Assembly (NCBI RefSeq): GCF_900573885.1
Contig: NZ_UPSE01000198.1
Coordinates: forward strand, 1 to 64,000
DNA: 64,000 nucleotides
Reading direction: 5' to 3'
From: Pseudomonas viridiflava
Lineage (GTDB): Bacteria; Pseudomonadota; Gammaproteobacteria; Pseudomonadales; Pseudomonadaceae
A program made the translations under genes and the position numbers. Positions 1 to 8,489 of this stretch are shown here, in pieces. The stretch's first letter is position 1; every line of letters begins with the position of its first letter. A model generated the notes under the pieces. That model was not told the origin of the DNA and did no database searches. It worked only from the letters and a program-made list of their open reading frames with translations.

Positions 1-771
1 GGCCGGGCCAAGGCCTTCGAGTTGCACGTAGTCGCCCTCGGCACACACCTTCACAGCCGTGCCCCGCGGCAAAAAACCGAGCACCGCATTCCCTGTATCT
101 CCCCACACCGTTGCACCGCGCTCGTCCGGCGGGCGCGCTGCGGCAGCGGTGTCGTACGGATTGGCGCGGCGCAGGTCGTTGGCGTTTTCGCTCACTTCGC
201 ACGCCGGTGGCAGCGTCCAGAAGTCGGGACGCGGCGTGAGCGGTGCGTCTTTGTAATCGGCCCAGTCCTGCAGGTGCATGTACAGGCTGTACAGGATCAA
301 GCGCGGCGGCGTGTCGGCGCTACCCGCAATCGGCGGCGGCTGAAGGCTATGGCGAACCAGCACGAAGTTGCGCGAAGCCGGTTTGGCGATGGTCTGGCGG
401 TTATCGCTGTATCGCACGGTGGGCGCCGTTTCGTCGATGCGATAGGCCACCACTTCGCCGTCTGCGAGGCAGTGCACGCTGGTTTGGTCAACCGTGCCGG
501 CGGTGCCACCGTCGAAATGCACGCCGTTGTGCCAGAGGCCGTTGCGCCCTAACGGGAAGTACCCCGAGATCGCTTTGGCCAGTTGCGTCAGTTGCAGCAG
601 TGGGTTGTTGGTGTCTCTGAACGGGTGGGACCAGTTCTGCACTGGCGCCAGCTCTGGATACGTCGGCACGGGGGGCGGCGCCGGGCAAACAGGCATGGGT
701 ATTTCGGGATAAACCGCTTCCCGTCCCGAGACTGCCAAGGCTTGCCGGAATTTTGCGAGGTAGCTGAACAT
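1..771 (-). CDS. M23 (LytM)-like metallopeptidase, partial at window edge
   Basis: The frame is open from an ATG at 771 to the left edge, so the C-terminus lies outside the window (257 codons seen). Residues 81-166 resemble a lysostaphin/M23 fold: an HNGVHFD segment where the family has HxGxD, an ADGEVVAY strand near 103-110, a FVLVRH strand near 136-141 and a YMHL segment at 164-167. An SH3-like stretch (GFLPRGTAVKVCAEGDYV) follows near the edge. M23 enzymes cut peptidoglycan cross-links using zinc bound by His/Asp. Here the usual Asp ligand is His85, so activity is uncertain. There is no signal peptide, which would fit a cytoplasmic protein or a type VI cargo, but that is inference. No strong ribosome site precedes the ATG. 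Confidence 0.5.
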   Translation of the reverse strand, partial: MFSYLAKFRQALAVSGREAVYPEIPMPVCPAPPPVPTYPELAPVQNWSHPFRDTNNPLLQLTQLAKAISGYFPLGRNGLWHNGVHFDGGTAGTVDQTSVHCLADGEVVAYRIDETAPTVRYSDNRQTIAKPASRNFVLVRHSLQPPPIAGSADTPPRLILYSLYMHLQDWADYKDAPLTPRPDFWTLPPACEVSENANDLRRANPYDTAAAARPPDERGATVWGDTGNAVLGFLPRGTAVKVCAEGDYVQLEGLGPA

Positions 772-1117
772 GGCTAAGGCTCTGTTTGCGGGTGGCCACG
801 CCGGAAAAGCCGAGGCTTCTCGCGCAGGGGGATGTGAGCAAAATCAGATAGCGTTGCTCGTTGGCGAGAAAGTAAAACCGGGGGGAGGAGAGGGCGAAGC
901 CGGATGCTTCGCAAGTCAGGCGGGGATGAGTCAGGTTTAGCCTTGGGATTTTCCTGATTCACACGATGGAGGTGCGAGGCGGCGGCATGTTGAGAGCGGG
1001 CTGGTGAGCGCGCGTTTCTGGTGTTCTTCTAGGCCCATGTGGCGCCCCGTCAGCCGCGACCGTAGGAGCCAGCTTGCTGGCGAACCTGCACACATCCGCC
1101 TGCAACTGCCAGCTGCC
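772..1117. other. Intergenic stretch with one REP element
   Basis: This 346-bp stretch lies between the start of the M23-like gene and the stop of the GH15 gene, both on the minus strand. It holds a REP-type palindrome at about 1061-1087 and must contain the M23-like gene's promoter. I see no convincing gene in it. Confidence 0.5.
1061..1087. repeat. REP palindrome
   Basis: The motif TAGGAGCCAGCTTGCTGGCG is a Pseudomonas REP hairpin with CCAGC/GCTGG arms. It lies about 30 bp downstream of the GH15 stop codon, the usual position for these elements. Confidence 0.7.
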
Positions 1118-2947
1118 TCACGGCTGCCACAAGGTTTTTTCCCCATCCAGCTTGCGATTCAAAAACGTCGCTGCGCTGATCAGCGCCAGGTGGCTGAGTG
1201 CTTGCGGTGTGTTGCCCAGATGGCAGCCGCGGGCGTCGAACTCTTCGGCATACAGCCCCAACGGGTTGGCGAGCGTGAGCAGTTGTTCGAACGCCAGGTG
1301 CGCTTTTTCGATTTGCCCGGCGCGGGCCAGGCATTCGACGTACCAGAAGGAGCACGCGGTGAAGGCACCTTCTTCACCGGTCAAGCCATCACTGTGGCCG
1401 TCGTTGTTGCGGTAGCGGTACACCATGCTGGCATGCAGCAGGTTGCGTTCTATAGCCTCCAGGGTGGCCAGCCAGCGCGGGTCGTTGGCGCTGACAAAGC
1501 GCATCAGTGGCATCAGCAGCATGGCGGCATCCACGCTGTCGCCACCCTTATGCTGCACAAAGTGCCCACGCTCTTCGTTCCAGAAGTTTGCCCAGATGTC
1601 GTCGTGAATTGCCTGGCGGGTGGTTATCCAGTGGTCGAACGGGGCGGGCAGGGAGCGTTTTTCCGCCAGGCGCAAGGCGCGGTCCAGGGCAACCCAGGCC
1701 ATAAGCCGCGAGTGCAGAAAGTGCTGCGGCTCGCCGCGCATTTCCCAGATGCCGACGTCTTTTTCGTGCCAGTGATTGCACACGTAATTCACCAGCTGCG
1801 TCGCGTTTTGCCAGCCGTCGTGGGAGATGGCGTTGCCGTATTTGTTGGCCAGGTACACGGCATCCATCAGCTCGCCGTAAATGTCCAGTTGCACCTGTTG
1901 GTAGGCCTCGTTGCCGATGCGCACCGGGGTCGAGGCGGCGTGGCCGGCCAGGTGCGGCAGGGTTTTTTCGGGCAGCGTGGCCGTGCCATCCAGGGCGTAG
2001 AGAATGCCCAGCGCGCCAGACCCGCTGCAGCAGTCGCCCATGCGCTCGCGCACCCAGCCCATAAACGCTGTGGCTTCTTCGGCGTAGCCCAGGCGCAGGA
2101 AGGCGTAGACGGTGAACGAGGCGTCGCGAATCCAGGTGTAGCGGTAGTCCCAGTTGCGTTCGCCGCCGGGCGTTTCCGGCAGGCCGAAGGTGGCCGCGGC
2201 AACGATGCCGCCGTGTTTGCGCGAGGTCAGCAACTTGAGGGTGAGGGCCGAGCGGGTGACCATTTCCTGCCAGCGGCCCCGGTAATTGGACTGCCGGCTC
2301 CAGTGGCGCCAGTACGCCAGGGTGTCGGTGAGGTAGCGCGGGCACTGCCCGGCGTTTACCTGTGAGTCGTCGATGCCGCCCAATACAAACTCCACCACGT
2401 CGCCTTGCTGCATCACGAATTCGGCCACGGCGGTGTCGTCGTGCAGGTGCAATTCGGTGGTGGCCGACAGGCGCATGCCGGCCTGGTCTTGGGCCTCGAA
2501 GCAGACGTCGGCGCCCTCGTGGCGGGTGCGCATGGCGGCGCGGCTGTAGTCCAGCCGCACCCGGCAGCGCATGTGTACGGTCGCCTGGCCGCGCTGCACT
2601 TCGATGCGGCGCACTACGCGGGGCAGGTCGTCTTCGTTGCGGCCGACGGGCATCAGGTCGGTGACTTCCACCACGGTGTTTGCGTTTATCCAGCGGGTGA
2701 CCAAGACGTTGGTGTTGGGCAGGTAAAACTGTTGGCGGCGCGCATCGGGTAACTGCGGGGCCAGTTGGAAAATGCCGGCGGCATTGGTGTCGAGCAGGGC
2801 GCTGAAGACCGAGGGGCTGTCGAAGTCCGGCCAGCAGAAAAAATCGATGCTGCCGGTGTCGGCCACCAGGGCGGCGCTGCGCATGTCGCCGATGATGCCG
2901 TGGTTCTGGATGGGGTTTTGCGGCTCTTCGCCGTGGGATTCAGCCAT
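1118..2947 (-). CDS. Glycoside hydrolase family 15 protein (glucoamylase/trehalase-like)
   Basis: 609 aa. The N-terminal beta-sandwich region opens with NHGIIGDMRSAALV and DFFCWPDFDSPSVF, typical of bacterial GH15. The catalytic (alpha/alpha)6 barrel carries NWDYRYTWIRDASF, GIWEMRGEP with HSRLMAWVALDRAL, and a late GLTGEEGAF segment. The two acidic motifs (E in WEMRGEP, E in TGEEGAF) are the expected catalytic acid and base. These enzymes release glucose from alpha-glucans or trehalose by inversion; the substrate cannot be read from sequence. There is no signal peptide, so it is cytoplasmic. Its ATG overlaps the last 8 bases of the upstream dehydrogenase gene, so the two are translationally coupled. 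Glucose release followed by glucose oxidation is a reasonable joint function (inference). Confidence 0.9.
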   Translation of the reverse strand: MAESHGEEPQNPIQNHGIIGDMRSAALVADTGSIDFFCWPDFDSPSVFSALLDTNAAGIFQLAPQLPDARRQQFYLPNTNVLVTRWINANTVVEVTDLMPVGRNEDDLPRVVRRIEVQRGQATVHMRCRVRLDYSRAAMRTRHEGADVCFEAQDQAGMRLSATTELHLHDDTAVAEFVMQQGDVVEFVLGGIDDSQVNAGQCPRYLTDTLAYWRHWSRQSNYRGRWQEMVTRSALTLKLLTSRKHGGIVAAATFGLPETPGGERNWDYRYTWIRDASFTVYAFLRLGYAEEATAFMGWVRERMGDCCSGSGALGILYALDGTATLPEKTLPHLAGHAASTPVRIGNEAYQQVQLDIYGELMDAVYLANKYGNAISHDGWQNATQLVNYVCNHWHEKDVGIWEMRGEPQHFLHSRLMAWVALDRALRLAEKRSLPAPFDHWITTRQAIHDDIWANFWNEERGHFVQHKGGDSVDAAMLLMPLMRFVSANDPRWLATLEAIERNLLHASMVYRYRNNDGHSDGLTGEEGAFTACSFWYVECLARAGQIEKAHLAFEQLLTLANPLGLYAEEFDARGCHLGNTPQALSHLALISAATFLNRKLDGEKTLWQP

Positions 2948-3740
2948 TGCCGCGAAACTCCGGATACAGGCTCATGCCGCCGTCGATCACCAGGCTGGCG
3001 CCGTGCATATAGTCGGCAAGGTCGGAGGCCAGCCACACGACGGCGTTGGCCACATCCTGCGCGTCGCCTACGCGGCCATAAGGAATCAGTTTGAGCAGTT
3101 TCTGTTCGGCGGTGCCCTCGGTTTCTTCCTCGTTGATGGCGGTACGAATGGCGCCAGGGGCGATGCTGTTGACGCGAATTTTGTGTTCGCCCACTTCCTG
3201 GGCAATGGTGCGCATAAGCAAATCCACCCCGCCTTTGGAGGCGGCGTAGTTGGCGTGGCCGGCCCAGGGAATGGTCTGGTGCACCGAGCTCATGTGAATG
3301 ATTTTGCCCATTGCGCGTGACACGTCGGGGCGCATGCCCTGAGCGATGAATTGGCGCAGCGCGCTGCGGGCGCAGAGGAACTGGCCGGTGAGGTTGGTGT
3401 TGATCACCGTGTTCCAGTCGGCCAGGCTCATGTCGGTGATGGCAGCGTCTTTTTGCAGGCCGGAGTTGGCCAGCAGAATATCCAGGGCGCCGAAGTGGCT
3501 GATGGTTTGCGCGAACAACGCCAGCACGTCTTCTTCCTTGGAAATATCGGCACCCACGGCAATCGCCTGGCCGCCGTCGGCGTTGATCTGTGCGGCAAGT
3601 GCTTGCGCGGGTTCTGCGTGGGAGTGGTAGTTCACCACCACCGCGGCGCCCGCTTCGGCGAGGGCTTTGGCTGCCGCGGCGCCCAGGCCGGAACTGCCGC
3701 CCGTGACCAGGGCTACCTGGCCTTGCAACGAAATACGCAT
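2940..3740 (-). CDS. SDR family glucose 1-dehydrogenase-like oxidoreductase
   Basis: 266 aa classical short-chain dehydrogenase. The cofactor motif TGGSSGLG is at residues 13-20. The catalytic set is Ser151/152 (MSSVHQTIPW), Tyr165 and Lys169 (YAASK). The SSVHxxIPW signature is that of Bacillus-type NAD(P)-dependent glucose 1-dehydrogenase. C-terminal VIDGGMSLYPEF is also typical. The usual NNAG motif reads ANSG. The start has a GAGG ribosome site about 9 bases upstream. It is the first gene of a two-gene operon with the GH15 enzyme. The likely reaction is glucose or a similar aldose to its lactone, making NAD(P)H. Sugar specificity is inferred from the motif only. Confidence 0.87.
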   Translation of the reverse strand: MRISLQGQVALVTGGSSGLGAAAAKALAEAGAAVVVNYHSHAEPAQALAAQINADGGQAIAVGADISKEEDVLALFAQTISHFGALDILLANSGLQKDAAITDMSLADWNTVINTNLTGQFLCARSALRQFIAQGMRPDVSRAMGKIIHMSSVHQTIPWAGHANYAASKGGVDLLMRTIAQEVGEHKIRVNSIAPGAIRTAINEEETEGTAEQKLLKLIPYGRVGDAQDVANAVVWLASDLADYMHGASLVIDGGMSLYPEFRGNG

Positions 3741-4041
3741 GGTTACCTGACCTCTTGACCGGCTTGTAAAAGCTGACCGGGTTCGTTGGCAGAGGTTCAG
3801 GACTTCGGGGGGAGGGCCGGGCGGGTAGCGGCGCGAAGGCGGGAGTGGGGCCGCAAAAAAATCTGCGCGCGTCAGCTTAACAAATAGCCTTTTGCAGTCA
3901 GCGCTGAGACTTTTGACAGGCTAACTTTTTTCACTACGTTGGATGAGTTCCGTAAGTTCGACAATGTTGTGATGGATTGGGATTAGCCCGTGCTGCACGT
4001 GCTTTCACCGAGGGTAAGAGCTGCCTGCCCTGTGCTGACGA
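3741..4041. other. Intergenic stretch upstream of the dehydrogenase/GH15 operon
   Basis: 301 bp between the stop of the EF-Tu-like gene and the start of the dehydrogenase gene, both minus strand. It must hold the operon promoter; AT-rich DNA around 3890-3970 is the best candidate region. No gene or clear terminator was seen. Confidence 0.4.
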
Positions 4042-4869
4042 CTAGCGAGCCTCAACGTTCTGCACGACCCCCATGGCGATGGGATGCCCCTCGCGCTCAA
4101 GGAAAAAACGGGACCCCACTGCCGCCGAAACGGGCCCATCCAGGTGGATGGATAGCTCGCCGTTTTCACCAGGGTTAATGGCAATCGCCGAGCGCACATT
4201 GCCACGCTCCACCTGGCCATTTACCCAAAGTCTCACCGGGGCACCTTTCTCGAGCTTCAGCGTCTGCATCGACTCTTGCGGTGTCAGGAGGTAGATGTAC
4301 GTTCGCAGGTTCCGACCTTGAATCATGGGGGTCGGAGGGGCAGGGCGCGCCGGGATGTTCTTCAGCGCAGTGAGCGCGCTGGCTAGGCCCTCGACGTTTT
4401 TCATCGGCTCCACGGAGTCCAGATTGGCGTCATAGAACACGGCCGCAGCATCGCCGCCCATTTCATACGTGTTCAACAAGTCCCGCAGTTCCAGCTTCTC
4501 CAGCTCTAGCAGTTCCGCATCATTGACTTGTTTGACCTTGACGAACAGCACCGAGACGCTGGGAACGCCCGCTTGGCGGGCGATCTGGATATGTTCACGG
4601 GTAATCGGCAGCGGGCCCTGGGTGGCGTCCACCACGATCAATGCGTGTTTTGCGCGCTGAGTCAGACTAGCTACGGCAGCCGCTGAGCTGCCCAGCGGCG
4701 CTGCAGCCAGCGTGTTAGGCCCAGAACGGCACGGCTGGCTGCACTGCGTCATTACCTCTATGCGCGCGTCATCGCCGAGCAAAACAATGTCGGGGAGCGT
4801 TTCGCAAAATGCCGGCGGGTTAAATACAACGGCAAGGGCGGCCGAGGCGATACGTAGTCGTAACTTCAT
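4042..4869 (-). CDS. Exported EF-Tu-derived protein lacking GTPase motifs
   Basis: 275 aa. Residues 1-22 form a Sec signal peptide (MKLRLRIASAALAVVF then PPAFC). Residues about 74-175 follow EF-Tu domain I closely: ALIVVDATQGPLPITREHI, RQAGVP, then DAELLELEKLELRDLLNTY. Residues 186-275 match EF-Tu domain III, from RTYIYLLTPQES to a closing MGVVQNVEAR. Domain II is missing. The P-loop and DCPGH switch are absent, and the NKxD guanine motif reads VKVK, so GTP binding is very unlikely. The ATG at 4869 is preferred over one at 4893 because a GAGAGG site precedes it. Proteins annotated as EF-Tu C-terminal domain-related occur in Pseudomonas; the function is unknown to me. It is divergent from the exported hydrolase at 5081. 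Confidence 0.75.
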   Translation of the reverse strand: MKLRLRIASAALAVVFNPPAFCETLPDIVLLGDDARIEVMTQCSQPCRSGPNTLAAAPLGSSAAAVASLTQRAKHALIVVDATQGPLPITREHIQIARQAGVPSVSVLFVKVKQVNDAELLELEKLELRDLLNTYEMGGDAAAVFYDANLDSVEPMKNVEGLASALTALKNIPARPAPPTPMIQGRNLRTYIYLLTPQESMQTLKLEKGAPVRLWVNGQVERGNVRSAIAINPGENGELSIHLDGPVSAAVGSRFFLEREGHPIAMGVVQNVEAR

Positions 4870-5080
4870 TGCATCCCTCTCTATTTCGAGCAATCCGTGT
4901 GCGCCGGAGGGTAATCGGCTGCATCGAGGCGCTGCAATCAGAAAGCAAGGGGGACGGACTGAATCGCTCTAAGTTTGAACCGTTAAGTAAGTTCGCCCCA
5001 TTTTTTCGCTTCAAGCAGGCACTTTGCCATCTTTTGAGCTATACCCATCGCGACGGAAATCACTTCAGAGGGAACTGACC

Positions 5081-6307
5081 ATGAAGCACGCTACGTATAC
5101 CACCTCGCTACACCGGCCTGCGTGGCCCGCTTCAACAAGGTTTTTCTCCAGAGCGCTGCCTGCTCTGATAGCCATGGCATCGGGGAGCGTATGCGCTTAC
5201 GACATGAACCCGGTCAACGTCGATTGCTGGGGAAAGAAGTCACTGTGTCGCCTCACCGACCTCAGCGCAGGGGTAAAGCATCCAGTACATGAAACCATCA
5301 CGCTCATAGCCTATGACCATTACCTGAATCCAGATTCCTCCAAAGGCGGAACGGCGCAAACCTCGGCTGAAACATTGAAGCAAAGTGGCGTACTCAGAGA
5401 CTTGGTGCTCGGAAGCGAATGGAACGACGATCCTGATGCACTGCTGCGGCAAAATATCGTCCGCTCATTGCAGTGGAATGCGCTCTTCAAAGATGCGCAG
5501 CTCCAAGCACAATGCAAGTCCGAAGGCGCACAGTCTCAGTGCAAAGGCGTAAAGATCGCTGAAAATCCGATGATGCTGTACCGGAGCCACTTTGGGGACT
5601 TCCAGTTCATCCATGCTATGGCATCCGATCAATCTGAAACGGCCGCTGATACGAGAGCAAAAATGATGAAGTGGGCCCAGTTCACTTACACCTTATCAAT
5701 CTCCTCGAACAAGCTTGGTAAAGAGATCATCGATGGTCCGACCGTGTCAGCCTTTTCCGATGTTTCGCTCATCCTTAAAAGACAAGGTTGGACCGTGGGT
5801 GCCTTGTTTGACCCAGTGCCAGGTGGTGAATGGGAGTCTTCCTTTTTCCCAGGGAAGGTTGGCAGCTACAAACCTTCAGGAAAGCCCAGAGCACAGGTTG
5901 AATACACCGTTGGCAAAGAGGTTGCGAGCATCAAACACATCGCCCTCGGCTCGCTACTTCATATGGTGCAAGACTCGTACTCAGATGCGCACACAGAGCG
6001 GGTCCTGGGATGCAATCCCCTGAGCCGGGAGCGAAAAGAAATCATCTCTTTCAGGAACTACGTCAACCAGGTCGCTGAAGATCACGCGCTTGCGGATGTA
6101 CACCCCAAATGGTTAGAAAATGGTGAGCTCGAGAAACACAATCCTGTCTGGGCATCCGCAAAACTCATCAAGTTCTCATTTAACAAAACCCCGTGGGCTG
6201 GCGAAGGCGGCGTTCAGGAATTTCTGGAAAAAGAGGTTTTCCCGCTATCCAACCCTGGAAACTTTCCTTCAGTGGGTGATGCGGATTGCAATCGAGGTAC
6301 TCAGTAA
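5081..6307 (+). CDS. Exported zinc-hydrolase-like protein (phospholipase C/S1-P1 style motif)
   Basis: 408 aa. The start at 5081 has an AGAGGGA ribosome site; an N-terminal hydrophobic segment ends near VCA at 37-39, which fits a secreted or periplasmic protein. The metal-site candidate is at residues 286-304: His286, His294, Asp298, Asp302 and His304 within HMVQDSYSDAH. HPVHET (His67, His70, Glu71) may add ligands. Zinc-dependent phospholipase C and S1/P1 nucleases use a similar helical H...D...H layout, but overall family membership is not certain. Paired cysteines (Cys49, Cys56) suggest an oxidising compartment. The gene is divergent from the EF-Tu-like exported gene across 211 bp, so the two may be co-regulated. 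Confidence 0.5.
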   Translation: MKHATYTTSLHRPAWPASTRFFSRALPALIAMASGSVCAYDMNPVNVDCWGKKSLCRLTDLSAGVKHPVHETITLIAYDHYLNPDSSKGGTAQTSAETLKQSGVLRDLVLGSEWNDDPDALLRQNIVRSLQWNALFKDAQLQAQCKSEGAQSQCKGVKIAENPMMLYRSHFGDFQFIHAMASDQSETAADTRAKMMKWAQFTYTLSISSNKLGKEIIDGPTVSAFSDVSLILKRQGWTVGALFDPVPGGEWESSFFPGKVGSYKPSGKPRAQVEYTVGKEVASIKHIALGSLLHMVQDSYSDAHTERVLGCNPLSRERKEIISFRNYVNQVAEDHALADVHPKWLENGELEKHNPVWASAKLIKFSFNKTPWAGEGGVQEFLEKEVFPLSNPGNFPSVGDADCNRGTQ

Positions 6308-6839
6308 TAAGTACTTGTCACGGCTTTTTGCTTCTCCGTCTGGTGGCAAGGTGAGGTGAGATCGGGGCACCACGTTTTTGAGGAAATGGGTGCTGTCTCA
6401 GTTTTAAGAAATAGCCCTCCGTAGTCAGCCACTGCTCGCGGACTCGAACACCGGTCATTCCCGCGCGGGCGGTGGTTCGATACGTTGGAATCCAGTCTTT
6501 TGAAAGAGACCGAGCACGGCGGACCATTCTGGATTCCCGCCTGCGCGGGAATGACGGTGGAGTGAGGGCAGGCCACGTTTATAGGGCGGGGGGCATTCCT
6601 GCGAAGGCGGTGGTTCGACACGTCGAAATCCAGAGTCTTCGAGAAGACCTGGCAAGCCGACCTAGTAGCGGTCCCGCTTCTGTGTAAGCCCCCTAAAGCT
6701 GGCAAACAGTGAGCAACTCCCAGGCAACTGAAACTCACTGATGCGGCAATTATTCGGCACGCGTGCACTTTCTGTGCTTGGTTAAAGCACAGCGACGCAG
6801 CGTTCATTTCGAGGCTGCGCGGAGCAGGGAAGGCCGGGA
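6308..6839. other. Intergenic stretch with palindromic repeats
   Basis: 532 bp between two plus-strand genes. It contains one complete palindromic element at 6454-6555 and a second, decayed copy starting near 6593 that has lost its right arm. The last 100 bp must hold the antiporter promoter. No gene was seen. Confidence 0.55.
6454..6555. repeat. MITE/REP-like element of the GTCATTCCCGC family
   Basis: The left end reads GTCATTCCCGCGCGGGCGG and the right end CCCGCCTGCGCGGGAATGAC, giving inverted ends around a core. The left arm carries an inserted GGTTCGATACGTT-type segment before GGAATCCAG. The same layout recurs at 43457-43962 and 50262-50356. Confidence 0.7.
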
Positions 6840-8267
6840 ATGTCCGAACCGACACAGAAGCTGCGATTGGGTGCGCTGGTGGCGCTGGTGGTGGGGTCGA
6901 TGATTGGCGGCGGGATTTTTTCGCTGCCGCAGAATATGGCCGAGCGCGCCGATGTGGGCGCAGTGCTTATCGGCTGGTCGATTACTGCCGTTGGCATGCT
7001 GACCCTGGCGCTGGTGTTTCAGACGCTGGCTAACCGCAAGCCGGATCTGAACTCGGGGGTGTACGCCTACGCCAAGGCCGGGTTTGGCGATTACATGGGG
7101 TTTTCTTCGGCCTGGGGCTACTGGATCAGCGCCTGGTTGGGCAACGTGGGCTACTTCGTGCTGTTGTTCAGCACCCTCGGCTATTTCTTCCCCGCGTTCG
7201 GCCAAGGCAATACGCCCATCGCTATCGGCTGTGCCTCCGTGCTGTTGTGGTCGGTGCATTTTCTGGTGCTGCGCGGCATCAAGGAGGCGACGTTCATCAA
7301 CCAGCTGACCACCGTGGCCAAGGTGGTGCCGCTGCTGACGTTCATTGCCATTACCGCTGTCGCGTTTGACGCGGATATTTTTACCCGCGATATCTGGGGC
7401 CGCAGCAACCCGAACTTCACCAGCGTGATGGACCAGGTCCGCAACATGATGATGGTCACGGTGTTTGTGTTTATCGGCATCGAAGGTGCCAGCGTCTACT
7501 CGGCGCGCGCCGAGAAGCGTGCCGACGTCGGCCGGGCAACGGTGCTGGGTTTTCTCGGGGTGCTGGCGCTGTTGGTGCTGGTCAATCTGCTGTCGCTGGG
7601 CATCATGAGCCAGCCGGAGCTGGCCGCGCTGAAAAATCCCTCGCTGGCGGTGGTGCTGGAGCGGGTGGTTGGCCCGTGGGGTGCGTTGTTTATCAGCGTG
7701 GGGCTGGCCGTTTCGCTGCTTGGCGCGTTGTTGTCGTGGGCATTGCTGTGCGCAGAAATTCTGTTCTCCACCGCTAAAGACAACACCATGCCGGCGTTCC
7801 TGAAAAAGGAAAACGCCAACCATGTGCCGGCCAATGCGCTATGGCTGACCAATGGAATGATTCAGCTGTTTCTGCTGATCACGCTGTTTTCCGCCGGTAC
7901 GTACACCAGCCTGATTTACCTCGCCTCATCGATGATCATGGTGCCGTACCTGTGGTCTGCCGCCTATGCGCTGCTGCTCAGTGTGCGCGGCGAAACCTAT
8001 GAGCAGGGCAGTCGGGAACGTTTCAAAGACATGCTGGTGAGCGCGGTTTCGCTGGGCTACGCGGTGTGGCTGTTGTATGCCGGCGGTGTCAAATACCTGC
8101 TGCTCTCGGCGTTGCTGTATGCGCCTGGTGTGTTGCTGTTTGCCAAAGCCAAGCGTGAGCAAGGCGAGCCGTTGTTCACGACGCTGGAGAAGGGCATTTT
8201 CGCCTGCGTGATCATCGCCGCAGCGCTCGCCGCCTATGGTTTGTACAGCGGTAAGCTGGCGCTGTAG
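6840..8267 (+). CDS. APC-family basic amino acid antiporter, ArcD-like
   Basis: 475 aa with about 12 hydrophobic segments and no signal peptide. The N-terminus (LGALVALVVGSMIGGGIFSLP) is the helix-1 substrate motif of the amino acid/polyamine antiporters, and GIEGASVYSARAEKRADVG is a further family motif. The whole chain resembles arginine/ornithine antiporter ArcD. Family members swap arginine for ornithine, or a similar basic amino acid or amine, across the inner membrane. In Pseudomonas arcD usually heads arcDABC; here no arcABC follows, so this is an orphan copy whose substrate may differ. An AGG-containing site lies before the ATG. Confidence 0.82.
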   Translation: MSEPTQKLRLGALVALVVGSMIGGGIFSLPQNMAERADVGAVLIGWSITAVGMLTLALVFQTLANRKPDLNSGVYAYAKAGFGDYMGFSSAWGYWISAWLGNVGYFVLLFSTLGYFFPAFGQGNTPIAIGCASVLLWSVHFLVLRGIKEATFINQLTTVAKVVPLLTFIAITAVAFDADIFTRDIWGRSNPNFTSVMDQVRNMMMVTVFVFIGIEGASVYSARAEKRADVGRATVLGFLGVLALLVLVNLLSLGIMSQPELAALKNPSLAVVLERVVGPWGALFISVGLAVSLLGALLSWALLCAEILFSTAKDNTMPAFLKKENANHVPANALWLTNGMIQLFLLITLFSAGTYTSLIYLASSMIMVPYLWSAAYALLLSVRGETYEQGSRERFKDMLVSAVSLGYAVWLLYAGGVKYLLLSALLYAPGVLLFAKAKREQGEPLFTTLEKGIFACVIIAAALAAYGLYSGKLAL

Positions 8268-8284
8268 AAGGGCGCTGAACAGAA

Positions 8285-8318
8285 CCCCCGTTTTTCCCGC
8301 CTGCGCGAATGACGGGGG
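8285..8318 (+). terminator. Hairpin after the antiporter gene
   Basis: CCCCCGT at 8285-8291 pairs with ACGGGGG at 8312-8318, 18 bp after the stop codon. It lacks a trailing T-run, and the loop contains a decayed copy of the CCCGCCTGCGCG repeat arm. It may end transcription or simply be a degenerate repeat. Confidence 0.35.
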
Positions 8319-8454
8319 AGGGGCTGCTAGCTCCTTTCGCGCTTTAGCGCGGCGCGAAAACCGGTTTTTTCCTGTGAATGGCGGCCAGCCGGTCAGGCCC
8401 GCCTAGGTCCGTCTAGCCATTCCCGCTTTACACAATATTCGGTTCTCCATATAT

Positions 8455-8478
8455 TCGCCTATCCGTATATATAGGCGA
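8455..8478. promoter_or_regulatory. Inverted-repeat operator upstream of arsR
   Basis: TCGCCTAT (8455-8462) and ATAGGCGA (8471-8478) form a perfect inverted repeat with an 8-base AT-rich spacer. It sits 11 bp before the arsR start codon. ArsR proteins bind such repeats over their own promoter and release them on arsenite binding. Confidence 0.65.
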
Positions 8479-8489
8479 TGGTCTGGGCC

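Noticed and set aside
22..620. Plus-strand open frames at the left edge
   Set aside because: They are antisense to the M23-like frame, which has recognisable motifs and continues off the window.
1004..2365. 453-aa plus-strand frame
   Set aside because: It is the antisense shadow of the GH15 gene, with no known motif.
6804..7823. 339-aa minus-strand frame rich in His and Gln
   Set aside because: It is antisense to the ArcD-like antiporter and has the composition of a shadow frame.
8281..8350. Riboswitch or attenuator before arsR
   Set aside because: The hairpins here are explained by a decayed palindromic repeat and a GCGC-rich inverted repeat; no conserved RNA motif was recognised.
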